64,000 nucleotides of DNA from Diplodia intermedia (lineage: Eukaryota > Ascomycota > Dothideomycetes > Botryosphaeriales > Botryosphaeriaceae), in assembly GCA_021495925.1 (NCBI GenBank), contig JAKEKT010000005.1:124001-188000 (forward strand), read 5' to 3'. The notes below the pieces were generated by a model that had not been told where the DNA came from, ran no database searches, and saw nothing but the letters and a program-made list of their open reading frames with translations. The first letter of the stretch is position 1; each line of letters starts with the position of its first letter. Below are positions 33,432 through 44,073 of this stretch, one piece after another. A program made the position numbers and the translations under genes.

Positions 33432-34558
33432 TCACTCGGGCTTCTTGTACCCGTCGACGTCAGTGCTGTTGCTCAGCTTCTCGTACTTCTTCACGCTCTC
33501 GCGGTACGAATCCAGCTTCTCGTTGATGGCCGAGTAGGCGTCGGTGCCGACGATGCAGCGCAGCGGCGGGTCGGGCATGACGGCGAGGTCATAGAAGGCC
33601 TGGGCGCCCTTCTTCGGGTCGCCCGCCTGGGTGCCGTGGCGCTTGCCCATGATCTCCTTGGCGTTGAGGTGCTCGTACGCCGGGTGAGGTTCGCCTTTTC
33701 CCAGACCCAAACGTCAGCCCTCGAGCGTACTGAAGAAGAAAGCGGAGAAGGGAAAAAGAAAAGGGAAGCAAAAAATCAACGCACCGAAGTCCATGCTCCT
33801 GCCCGCCCAGTCCGTCCTGAATCCACCCGGCTCGATGCACGTGAATTTGATGCCCCACTCGGGCTTGACCTCCTTGGACACGGCTTCGGTGAAGCCCTCG
33901 ACCGCCCATTTGGAGGCGCAGTACGTCGAGAACAAGGGCTGCGTGTGACTCCCACCAGTCAGCGTTCTATGGCGTCCCAAACCAAAAACACACACATTGT
34001 GCGGCGGGGGGGCAAGGGGGCAAGAAGAAGAAGAAAAACCCACCACACCCCTCTGGCCTCCGATGCTCGTCACCTGCTGGATGACGCCGCCCGCGGGCTT
34101 CTGCTCGTCGCGCATGACCTCCATCGCGCGGCGCGTCACGTCCACTAGGCCGAAGAAGTTGACCTCCATCTGCGTGCGGATCTGCCGCTCCGACAGGCTC
34201 TCGAACGCGCCCGCCAGGCCGTAGCCCGCGTTGTTGCACACGACGTCGACCCGGCCGAACCGGTCGAGCGCGGCGCGGAACGCGGCGTCGACCGACGCCT
34301 TCTTGGTGACGTCGAGGTCCGTGAGCAGGAGGTGGGAGGCGTCGGCGGCGTCGGCGAAGGAGAGCTTGGACGCGTCGCGCGCCGTGGCGACGACCTTGTG
34401 GCCGTTGGCGAGGCAGATCTTGACGTACTCGTTGCCGAAGCCGGTGGAGGTGCCTGTGTGTGGGGGGCGTGTTAGGGCGTGACGTTCTTCGTCGTTGCGC
34501 TTTTCGGCTCGGAGGGGCTCAATGGCTTACCGGTGATGAAGAAGACGAGTGGTGCCAT
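33432..34558 (-). CDS. Short-chain dehydrogenase/reductase (classical SDR)
   Basis: Four exons on the minus strand: 34531-34558, 34044-34453, 33785-33938 and 33432-33694 (855 nt, 284 aa). The cofactor motif is TGTSTGFG (residues 9-16), with VVCNNAGYG next and then the catalytic Ser in VTSIGGQRG. The catalytic Tyr/Lys are in STYCASK (Tyr152, Lys156), and the helix after them (WAVEGFTEAVSKEVK) is typical. EPGGFRTDWAG is the substrate-loop motif. The second intron (33939-34043) would leave a stop-free read-through of low-quality sequence, but splicing at GTGGGT restores GVPLFSTY. The protein is probably a cytosolic NADP-dependent oxidoreductase; the substrate is unknown. It neighbours a zinc-type MDR oxidoreductase on the same strand. 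Confidence 0.9.
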
Positions 34559-34964
34559 GATTGTGGATGTTAGTGCTGAGGTCCCGAAGCTGGAATGGAG
34601 TTGCGGAGGGCGAGGTAAGTCAATGGTTTAAATAACCACCGCCTCACCCGGGGATAGCAGCAGACAGTGCCGTCATGGATTTTAGCAACGGCTTTAGTGC
34701 ATGGCCGGCGTGAGCAAAAAGCATCATAGCTGATGGCAAGGACAGCATGCAGCTCTCGAGATAGCTGTTTCCTATCTCCGCCTAGCTCCGTGTTTACGTC
34801 ATCCTTGCCCCACGTTCCCCTCTGCACGCATGCCTGTTGGTAAGCAAATGCAGCCTCACGTTTGCCAGTCTGATCCTTCGTTTCATCGCAGTGTTTTCAT
34901 GTCCCATTAGATTGGCCTATGGCCATTTTGAAAAGACTGGCGCCTGCCATCCATTGCCCCTCGC
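34559..34964. promoter_or_regulatory. SDR promoter / MDR 3' flank
   Basis: A 406-bp gap between two tandem minus-strand genes. No supported gene or specific site is seen. Confidence 0.45.
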
Positions 34965-36075
34965 TTACAGCTTGTAAACCAGCTTCTTCCCGCTGACCTT
35001 GCCCGACTTCAGCTCTTCCAAGCCCTCGAGCACGCCCTGCAGGCCACCGCCCCTGACATCGGGCGTGTGAACGCTGAACTTGCCTTCGGACAGCAGCTTC
35101 TCCGCCAGACGCCAGAACATGCAGCCGAACTCGTAATCCTCGCGGTTGGCGGGCAGCGTCTTGGGGATGAAGGGCTTGGTGACCTCCTCGCCGAAGATGG
35201 TGTAGCCGAGCGTGTACTTGGCCTCGACGTCCTTGCGCGGCAGCTCGATGTACAGCAGCGCGCTGTAGACGGGCTTCTTCGCGGCGCTGTCGGACGAGAG
35301 CGCGGCGGCGCAGATCTCGGCCGAGTTGCCCTCGGCGATGCAGTCAAAGGCGTGGTAGAGCTTGTTGTCCGTGTGCTTGCGGATGTCGGCGCCCACCGTG
35401 TCCGAGCTGTAGTCGAAGACGGCGTCGGCGCCCAGCGACTTGACCTTGTCGAAGTTGCGCGGCGAGCACGTGGCGACGACCTCGAGGCCGGACCTGTTTG
35501 TCTCGTGTCAGCGGTTTTGTTCTTTTACTTTGACTGGCGGGAAAGGCTCACAGCTTGGCGAACTGAATGGCCAGAGCGCCCGTGGCGGTGCTGCCACCGT
35601 ACACGAGCACGGGGAAGCGCTCGCTGGCCGGCTTGCTGGGGAGCGGCAGCTGGAGCGATTGGTACAGGCCCTGGCCGACGGTGGAAATGCCCACACCCAG
35701 CGTGGCTGCGTCCTCGAAGCTCACGCCCTCGGGGATCTTGAGCTCGATGCCCTCCCGGGCGACCAGGTACTCGGCGAACGAGCCGTCCTCCTTGTTGTTC
35801 TGGTTGCCGCCGTGCGTCCACCCGGCGATGCGGTCGCCCTTCTTGATCGTCGTCACGCCCGGGCCGACGTCCTGCACCACGCCCGCGTAGTCGCAGCCCG
35901 CCGTGCAGCCCTCGGTGCCGCCGACGAAGGCGATGTGCTTCCAGTCCGTCGGGTTGAGCGCGAGCGCCTCTGTCTTGACGAGGGCGGTGCCCGGGCGCAG
36001 CTGCGGGATGGGCGCGTCGACGACCGACGCCTTGCCCTCGCCTTGGATCTTGATGGCCTTCATGTTTCCGGACAT
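34965..36075 (-). CDS. Zinc-type alcohol dehydrogenase/enoyl reductase-like protein (MDR superfamily)
   Basis: Exons 35552-36075 and 34965-35493 (1053 nt, 350 aa), with a 58-nt intron (35494-35551; GTGAGC donor). The start MSGNMKAIKI is at 36075; MKAI at 36063 is an alternative. The N-terminal GroES-like fold has ALALNPTDWKHIAF and TAGCDYAGVVQDVG. The Rossmann part has VLVYGGSTATGALAIQFAKL and then LEVVATCSP, as in NADPH-binding MDRs. The Cys/His ligands of true zinc alcohol dehydrogenases are not evident, so it fits the zinc-free enoyl-reductase-like subgroup common in fungi. Substrate unknown. It may serve stand-alone detoxification or secondary metabolism; no polyketide synthase is nearby. 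Confidence 0.88.
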
Positions 36076-36879
36076 GGTGGGAAGATCTGGAATGGTCAGC
36101 AAAGAAGCGATTGGTGGTGTTTGGCAGCTTACGGAAAAGCTCCGCGACTTGAGAAGAGGAGGGATTGGAGTTGGGATTGGAATTGACCGATCAGTTGAAG
36201 CTTTCGGGGACGGCTGCGGCATCAATTGCGTCGGGCAGATGGGCTTTTAAAAGAAAAAAACATGGCGGCAGTAGCTTGATGGATCCCTGCATGAATCGAA
36301 GCTACGGCCGTGGTTCGACATACCCCACCTGCTGCGAAATGCGAGCAGTGGCGAGCGGCGGTGATTAGTTAACGGGAAAGCGCTACGTCACTGGTCGAGC
36401 CGAACCGAGTCAGGGGCGCCCCGCAACACCACCGCCCTCTCTCCAGTTCCTCCATCTCGATGCTCGTCTAATTACTCTGCGAGGGCCTGACATAGCTAGT
36501 TAGTAAGCCTGCGCTGATCAGTAATAAAACGAGTCAGCCCTGTCCGTAAGCAGCCACCACCCCGCTTCCAACGTCGTGATACGGCATTATTCCCACGCCT
36601 ATCATTCAACGTATCTTCGAGAGATGGGCATCATGTGATAGGTCATTCAGCATTGCTACGTGGTATCTTTACTGTGGACTCCCGGCTAGTAGGGCTCTCT
36701 TGCATTCCCGCCGCAATGCTTCTGCAGCATCCCCACGTCCCCGCTCTCCGCTCCCTCCACAGACTCGTGTCAATCTGTTCCCTACACCGATCCACCCAAC
36801 CGAGATATCTTTCGGCAGAAAAGCAGAGATTTCCGCGTGACCGAACCATCCTCTAGCGTGGAACAAGCCCCACTCGCCT
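36076..36879. other. Intergenic region
   Basis: About 800 bp between the MDR start and the sugar transporter stop, both on the minus strand. It holds the MDR promoter and the transporter 3' flank. Open frames at 36635-37001 have no motif support. Confidence 0.45.
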
Positions 36880-39117
36880 CTATATTCCAGTCTGCTTAAC
36901 AGTCTTCTCGTTGTCCGATGACGAGTCCGGCTCGGCGCCCTCAATGCCCTTGTCAAAGTGGTACAGCGGCTCGAGCTTGGCGTTCTTCTGGAAGAGCACA
37001 TAGCGCTTGATCCACCACGGCAGCGCCGTGTTGAGCTGGTACGAGATGAACTTGCGGACCGGCACCGCGAAGATGTAGTCGAGCTCCTCGAGCGTGCGCT
37101 GCTTGGTTTCGGGTACGAAGAGGAAGATCATGAAGAAGGCTACCACGTTGAGGCCGCTGCATGCAGGTCAGCAAGCTTGTCTAAAAAGAAAGACCAAAAA
37201 GATAAAGACTCACGCATAGAAGCCGAATGCGCCTGTAGACCCGAACGCCTGCAGGATGGCAGGGAACGAGATAGAGAGGACGGCAGCCCAGAAAAGGCAC
37301 GTTGCCACTGCCCAGCCCATACCGACCTCTCTGTGCGAGAGTGGGAAGCACTCGGCCGAATACGTGAACGGCACCGGACCTACGGTTGGTCAGTCAGCCA
37401 CCACCCTTTACACATGCACTTCTCGAACGCTTACCTTCGCCAGGGCTGTAGAACGCAGCGAATATGTAGATGAAGAAGGCGACCATGCCAAGATGGGCCT
37501 TGCTGTCGTTCGGGATGTAAAAACAGAAACCGGCCGCCAGGAGCGTCCACGCCATCTGCGGGAACGTGAACAGCAACAGCGTACGACGCCCGTACGTGTC
37601 AATCGTCCACAGGGCCGGGAAAGCGAAGACGAAGTTGACCAGGCCGAACCCGAACGACGCAATCAACGCCTCCGTCTCGCTCGCCCCGGCCTCCCGGAAG
37701 ACAGTACTCGAGTAAAAAGCTATGATGTTGATTCCGCACATTTGCTGGGCAATCATGACGGTGAAGGAGGCCAGGGTGCCGCGGCGGACGCGGGGGATGG
37801 TGAAGAGCTGGGCGAATCGGGTCAGGTAGTTGGACTCGCCGACAATGGCTGCCTCGAGCTCGAGCTGGGCGTGGATGTAGTAGAGGTCGCGAGCCGCCTG
37901 GATGGGGTGGAAGCGGAGCCGGAGAAGAGACTCGTACGCCTTGCGGTATCGGTTCTTCTTCATGTACCAACGCGGCGATTCTGTGTCGGGTTAGCCAGGC
38001 CCCCCTGCGCACGACGGTCAACACTTACCAGGACAGAAGAAGATGCCCAAAACCAGCGGAACCGCAGGGATGAAGGCAGAGCCGATCTGCAGGCGCCAGG
38101 CAATCCTGCCGACCTTGTACACGGCAAGGTTTGCGCAGAAGCCCAGGAAGATTCCGAACGCGGTCCACATCTGCCACGACATGACGAGGGCACCGCGGAT
38201 TCTGGCGGGCGCGTTTTCGGCAGCGAAGATGGGCACCGTGGCACCCTTCAAGCCCATACCAATACCCATGAGAAGACGCGTGATGAAGAGTTGCGCCCAG
38301 GTCTGGCAGAGAGCACCCCCGATCGGGGTGAGGACGCAGAAGACAGCCGAGATGAAGATGGTACCGCGACGGCCGAAGTAGAAGTTGCAGGGGTCCGAGA
38401 GCCAGCAGCCACTGAGAGTCGGATGTCAGCAAAAGTAAGTCTTGGCGAAAGGAGCAAGCTCACATGAAAGCAGATCCGATATAAGGCCCAGCGTTCACAA
38501 CACCAACGAGCCAACTGTCACGAGTGTAGTTCGGGTGGCTCTTGTCCTCGCCGTGGCCGATGCCGAATTCTTGAGGGAAGGAGAGATTGGCACCGTTGCT
38601 GGAACACTGTCAGCGAAATCCACAACAGGACAGGCGAGTTGGCTTCACTCACGATCCGGTCTGGTCCCAGCCCTGGACGGCAGCGCCAATGGAGCAGACG
38701 ACGATGGTGAAGTACAGAGCAAACGGATGCTTCCACTTGTGATCGTGTTCCCGCTGCAGCAAGAACGTCTCCTCTTCGGTGATGCCCTCGACCTCCTGCC
38801 ATCTTGACGGATTCTGGGCGATCAGGGCGCCCTTCTTCAGGTGGTCGGTGAGGTCGACGAGGTCTTTTTCGCGGGCGAATTCCTCGACATTTCTCATCAA
38901 ATCATCGTGCGGAATGTCGGCAAGCGGATTTGCGACCCTGCATTTCTTGTCAGCGCTGAGCGAAAGCTTTGCGCCTCGGCGAAGCGGGTCCTGGCGAAGC
39001 TCACTTGGCGTCGAGGTTCTTGGCCAGAGTAAGGGAGGTGATGGTGGCTCGGCGTCCCTCGCCGGCGATGGCCTCCTCGTGGTAGATCTCGTCCTTTGCC
39101 TCGATCTTCTCCGACAT
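36880..39117 (-). CDS. MFS sugar transporter (sugar porter family)
   Basis: Seven exons on the minus strand: 39005-39117, 38653-38937, 38464-38598, 38029-38411, 37435-37980, 37214-37379 and 36880-37156 (1905 nt, 634 aa). The signatures are those of PF00083: an FGRRG loop after TM2, a RLLMGIGMG helix, PESPRW at the end of TM6, GQ-type helix 7 (IAQQMCGINIIAFYS), DTYGRRTLL and the PETKQRTLEELD motif after TM12. Twelve membrane helices are expected. The N-terminus is unusually long (about 100 aa before TM1), hydrophilic, with a LADIPHDDLMRNVEEFARE segment. That extension is seen in one fungal subgroup of sugar/polyol porters. The substrate (hexose, polyol or inositol) cannot be decided here. Confidence 0.92.
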
Positions 39118-42100
39118 GGTTGGCAGAGTCACTGACCACTTTGATGGCAGCCGGGATAAAGAGAAGAAACGTGGGAGCAGAAACACAACAGGGCCAGCTC
39201 CCCCCGCCGCATTATATGCCTGCCGGCGGCGCAAAGGCTGGCGATCTGGCGCAGCCATGCCGTCCGGGCGACAGACCCAAAACAGCCTCGAGGCTGGCTG
39301 GGCACAAGAGAATCCTTTCAGCCACGGTTACGCGGAATGCCCAAAGCGGACTGGAGCCGGGGCAGGCGATCCCTGGCGGCGAGAGTCAAAGACCAGGCCG
39401 GCGGTGAGGAGCGAAAGCGTCTCGGCGGGCTGCATGTCGTACAGGCGCGTCTCACAACAGCTTTGGCCGAACCCGGGGAGCGCGAGCCTCGGTCGGGCCT
39501 AGCCGCCTTGGTTCCAAGCCTGGCCAAGCCGTGGAGGGCCGGGGATGGAAAGGCGATCTAGCCCCGCTCGGAGTGGTCCGTCTCTGGGGTGCGGAGAGCA
39601 AGCTGAGGGTGGAAAAGGCATCTCTCCGTTCACGGCTCCGCCCTGGGCGACTGGGCGGTTTGGCTGACGGTTGGCTCTGTTGCGGGCCTCAGCAGTGGGG
39701 GCGGAGCTGTGGCGGGCCTGCTGCAACGCCGGCGGCATGCATGAGCTGGGCCGTCAAGCACGGCACAAAGCCACGCAGGATGGGCGTTGGCCACGAGGCA
39801 GGACAGGTGCGCCGACATGGCCTCGGCACATCTGCGGAGCCGTCAGACGTCGACACTGACGGCAAACGACTCGAGCTGGATGCCTGACGTCTGGCAACCG
39901 TGGAGGAAGGCGGCGGAGATGCCTTTTCCGGGCTAAGCAACCGCGCTCGGGCCCCCCCTGCCCACGGGGCCCCAGACCAAGCGCGGCGACTCATGCAAGC
40001 CATTGGGCAAAGATACGGGGGCCTCGTCTTGACTTTTCTTCTGCCGTGTAAGCACTCGGCCTCCTCAGCTCTTAGCCGTGCCGAGCCTTTGCAATCTCAC
40101 GCCATGCGCTTCCGGCCTCGACTTGCCGTCGGCGCTGCCCGACACAGCTTATCCGACGTCGGATTCAATTGTGAGCCCCGCAAGCAAGGGCGCCATCTCG
40201 ACGCCGAAGCTTTCTAGCCCCTGCATCGGTCCCGACACAGCGAGCTGGGTTCGCGCTCCCCGATTCCACGTACCAAGCCGCAGGTGCCCACGCGTCGGCT
40301 GGGTGGTACGGAACGGAGAGTACCATCTGCATCTAAAATGAACGTCAGCCCAGGATGTTGTTTGTCCGAAGCCAGCCATGGGTCGGAAAATCGGAATAAG
40401 CAGAAGCGAAGCCGAGCCGTCCACCAGTCGCAGACGGCCACCGTGGACGATGTATCACCTATAGTGAGCCTACTTGAACACTAACGTAGTGTCTGCAGTA
40501 GACGGCCATTGGACTCAAGCACCACTGTCACCACTCCCCATAATCCAAACATCGAAGCACCATCGCAAGACGATCAAAAAGGGAGTTTCGCATCATGCAT
40601 ATGAACATGTCAAGCTAATCGCTTCGCAGAAGATTGTATCTCTTAGCTACAACACCGTACCGATGTAAATCGATTTTTCGATGACGAAGGCATGGACATG
40701 TTGCGGCGCCCGCCAATGGGACCGTGCTGCCGTCAAGGACGCCACACGAGCTTAAGCTTGCAGTACGTGATCACCTTTCTCAGCAATCGCGATAGCGGTC
40801 GAGCCAGTCCGTCAGCAACAAGTTTGCTAGCTGCACCATCGTCGCCAACTGTGGATTTCTTTCGGAACCGCCATGGTCCTTAGTCCGACTTTGCGCCCAC
40901 ACACACAGCACGGTGATAAATGATTCCCTCCGGCCCGCCAAGCGACACCACAGCCTCGGCGCCAAAACGCCTCCCAAGCTAAGGACTAACGGTGCCGCCA
41001 CAGCGATTGCGGGGAAACGTGCAGGGGTAGTGGGTCTACGGGTGATATTCGCCACGCCCTGCTTTCTCCCGACGATGGCTGCGGGGCCTCTGATACGCAC
41101 CAAGTACCGGCCTGTCGGGACTGGGTAAATGTGTATCTGCGTCCGGTCCCGTCACGAAGGTACGGCAGTACTAGCTGCATGCCGCGATAACGGGAGAGGG
41201 CACCGGTGCGTGCTCCGGGAGCAACGAGTAGGACACGTTTTATTTCTCCCGGCGCTAATGGGAATCGGAAAGCCGTTGCTCGCAATACCCTCTCAAAGAT
41301 GACGGCCAATGCAGGTCTGCTTCCAGAGGCATCACATGGACGTCACCAGAAGCACAGATGACGCTAGGCGCTCGACAGTTCACGGTCAATGACTTGTCGG
41401 GGCTCCCCAAGTGCGACATCGCGGCAGGTGGAATCTATGTCGACGCCATTCAAGACATAGAGGTGGAGGCAAACTACAGGCTCAGCAAGTGTGAAGGGGT
41501 GTATATCAGCACAACCGTTAGTTTTAGTAATCGGTTTTATGTCTATATGAGTACCAAGAGTCGGAACTAGTAATAAGGAAACTAAAAGACTACATATCCT
41601 TGCAGCCACAACGAAGAAGAGAATGACAATGAATCTTCGGGCTCTCATGACACTAAGAGAAGCTGAGCTGGGCACTCCGTTGCACTCCGTTTGCGAGGGT
41701 GCGTTCATGCTGCTACTGCGTAGCATCACCGAAACTGGGCTACGGAGCGCGTGGGCGACAGAAGGCTCACTTCGTTTGTATGAGAGCTGCATACCGCCAA
41801 CGCTCGAACAAGCTACGTATTAAGGGCTGAATTCCGTCTTCTCACTCCGTCAAGGCATTTCGAAGCTCCGGTTCAAGGATACACTATGTTGCAACTGCGG
41901 AGTTACACAACGCTCAAAAACACCCCTCTTTTGCGAAGGAAGATCTGATTCGGGAGGCTTGGCACAAGACAAAAGAAGACCTGTTGACCGTGGATGAGCA
42001 GTGGAAACTTATTCCTAAAGTGGCCGAGAGAGGAACTCTAGTATTGAAGAATAGCAACTGTAGGGTATGCTTACAGCTGCATGATATATCGGCAAACATG

Positions 42101-42181
42101 TTCAGACCCACTTCTTCTACTGTGCTCCAAACAACTTCCTGCTATGTGAGAATCTTCCCAGTGATTCCGTATCACACACGT
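39118..42181. other. 3.1-kb gene-poor region
   Basis: Between the start of the sugar transporter and the 3' end of the phosphotransferase gene, both minus strand. The first kilobase is GC-rich and the last (41.4-42.2 kb) is AT-richer. Frames open by chance; one plus-strand stretch at about 41936-42193 reads LIREAWHKTKEDLL... and is coding-like in composition, but has no start, family or clear splice partner. It could contain a decayed gene, which I do not call. Confidence 0.4.
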
Positions 42182-42562
42182 CTACACCAGTAAACCCAAT
42201 ACCGGTGCCAGTGGCCCCTCCCTTACAGCCGCCCAGTTGGCACCCCACCCAGCCTCAATACACCCCTTTCCGAATTTCGCCAACTCACGCGTCTCTTCTT
42301 CCCCGCACCAAGCCACGAAAGAAGGCCAAAACGCCAAATGGACCCCGAAATGCACAACCAACCTCCTCACAAACTCCTCCTTCCCCGCCTCGCCACCAAC
42401 CTCGCCATTCTCCCTCGCCGCCCGCACGTATTCCTCCAAAAACGCCTCCACCAACCCCTTCCCGCCGCAATGCAGATCAAGGAGATACGCCTCGGCCGCG
42501 AACTGCGCGACATCCGTCGCCCCGATCCCGCGGCGCGTCATCTCCCAGTCGACGACACTCAA

Positions 42563-42593
<31 letters not shown>

Positions 42594-43337
42594 CCTGGAC
42601 CCGCATCCGCCTGCGCCTGCACCAGCACGTTCCCGGACCAGAAGTCGCCGTGGCACACGCACACGTCGTCCGTCGCCAGCCGGGCCCCGAACGCGTCGTC
42701 CACGGCCCGGGCGTACGCGGCGTCCAGCCCGTGCCGCTCGAACGCGGCGGCGAGGTTGGCGTAGGCGTGGCGGTAGATGCCCCTGGCGGTGGCGTTGTCG
42801 AACGTCTTTCGGGTCGGTCGCGAGGTGCGGTGGTGCAGCTGCGCGAGCCAGGCGCCGAGGGCGGCGCCGACGCCCGGCACGGCCGAGGCGGGCGCGAGCG
42901 GGTACCACGCTTTGAGGTTGTGGGGGCCGGCGTCGGACATGATGAGGATGTGGGCGTCCGGGTCGGAGTGGTGGAGGGTGGGGAGGCGGACGGTTGGGGC
43001 GGTGGGGGAGAGTTGGGTGCTTCGGGGAGCGTGTTAGTGGGATTGGGAAGGAGTGGTTGGAGGGGAAGGGGGGGTGAGGGAGTACGGACGAGCTTAGGGT
43101 TTGCGGGAGGAGGGATAGGGCGTTGGCTTCGAATTGCATGCGGTCGACGTTGAAGGGTATGGAAGGGTTGGCTTTGACGTAGGGCTCGGCGTGCTTCACG
43201 ACCCGTACTTCGCCGGACGGTAGTGTGAGGCGCCAGACGAAGTTGCCCGTGCCGCCATCCAGTTGCTCGACGGAAGTGAACTCAATTCCCGCCGAAGCAA
43301 GGTAAGCCTCCAGTTGTGCTGTTGTTGTAAGGCTCAT
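42182..43337 (-). CDS. Aminoglycoside phosphotransferase-fold kinase (APH/choline-kinase-like)
   Basis: Exons 43090-43337 and 42182-43019 (1086 nt, 361 aa); start MSLTTTAQLEAY at 43337. The intron (43020-43089) uses a weak GTCCGT donor, but the phase is right and the protein joins cleanly (LPQTLSS to TQLSPTAP). Kinase features are GNFVWRL and VVKHAEPYVK (ATP-binding Lys), the catalytic loop CHGDFWSGN (about His206, Asp208, Asn213) and DWEM (metal-binding Asp, about 240). This is the PF01636 pattern, shared by methylthioribose, choline and antibiotic kinases; in fungi most members have unknown small-molecule substrates. A Thr10 tract (about residues 226-235), encoded by a CGT/ACG microsatellite, sits between the catalytic loop and DWE. 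The substrate is unknown. Confidence 0.87.
42563..42593 (+). repeat. CGT trinucleotide microsatellite inside the phosphotransferase coding region
   Basis: About ten perfect units on the + strand, encoding ten consecutive Thr on the minus strand in the loop between the HGD and DWE motifs. Being in frame and trinucleotide, length changes would not shift the reading frame. Confidence 0.9.
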
Positions 43338-44073
43338 CCTGCAGAAGCCTCGCAATTGCGAGTGAAGAAGAGCAAAGTAGAAGGAATCCCAATAAGGAAC
43401 AAAAGAAGAAGTGGAGCCTTTTGGTGTGAGAAATGGCGAAGTGACGAGATCTACTTTAGGGTGTGGCATGATTAGCATATATACAGGGATGCTCCGATCA
43501 ACGCTTACCAGATTCGGCAGGCGCGGTGTTGCGGTAAGTGTGTGGGGATAGTATGGATATGAGTCATGTGAAGTAATAGGGAAGGAGACATGAGAGGATG
43601 CAGTCATTGCCTGCCAAGGCGCGCCATTGCGGGGCTTTGCAACCACTGCAATACCTGGCTATCTGTCGAAGAAACTTACCTTTGGGCAAGTGATTGCAGA
43701 CTGTTGCAGCGAATTATACGCTGACACCGTTCCAGGGGAGAATCCAGTTGGTTTGCTGTAGGCGTATAGCTTCACGAAGAAGTGTGGTGGAATGTAGAGA
43801 TTGCTGGAGTGGGAAAAGGATCGTCGGGTAGCTTGAGCGGAAGTGCTGCCGAAGCTCCGCCGCAAAGTAAACAGACGGGCGGGTCCCAAGCAACCGCGCA
43901 GCTACCTCCGCGCTCTTGAGACATCTGATGCTCTCCTCCGACGAGAACATCCCCTTCAATAACTGTCAATTACCCAAGGCAGCTTGACGCTCCCACCTGA
44001 CGCACTTAACCATCCCGACGACGCTCGCATATTCCACAGACGCGCTACGACCCACGCGCCACCACCACCGGCC
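43338..44073. promoter_or_regulatory. Divergent promoter region
   Basis: 736 bp between the starts of the phosphotransferase (minus) and the CENP-L-like gene (plus). Frames on the minus strand (43659-43969) have no motif support. No specific site is assigned. Confidence 0.45.

Noticed and set aside
33384..34148. 254-aa plus-strand open frame
   Set aside because: Antisense to the SDR gene, which has strong motifs and correct splice phases.
35067..36186. Long plus-strand frames of 224 and 248 aa
   Set aside because: Antisense to the MDR oxidoreductase; no family features.
37256..38467. 403-aa plus-strand open frame
   Set aside because: It lies antisense to the sugar transporter, spans its introns and has no motif; it is a shadow of the GC-rich minus-strand gene.
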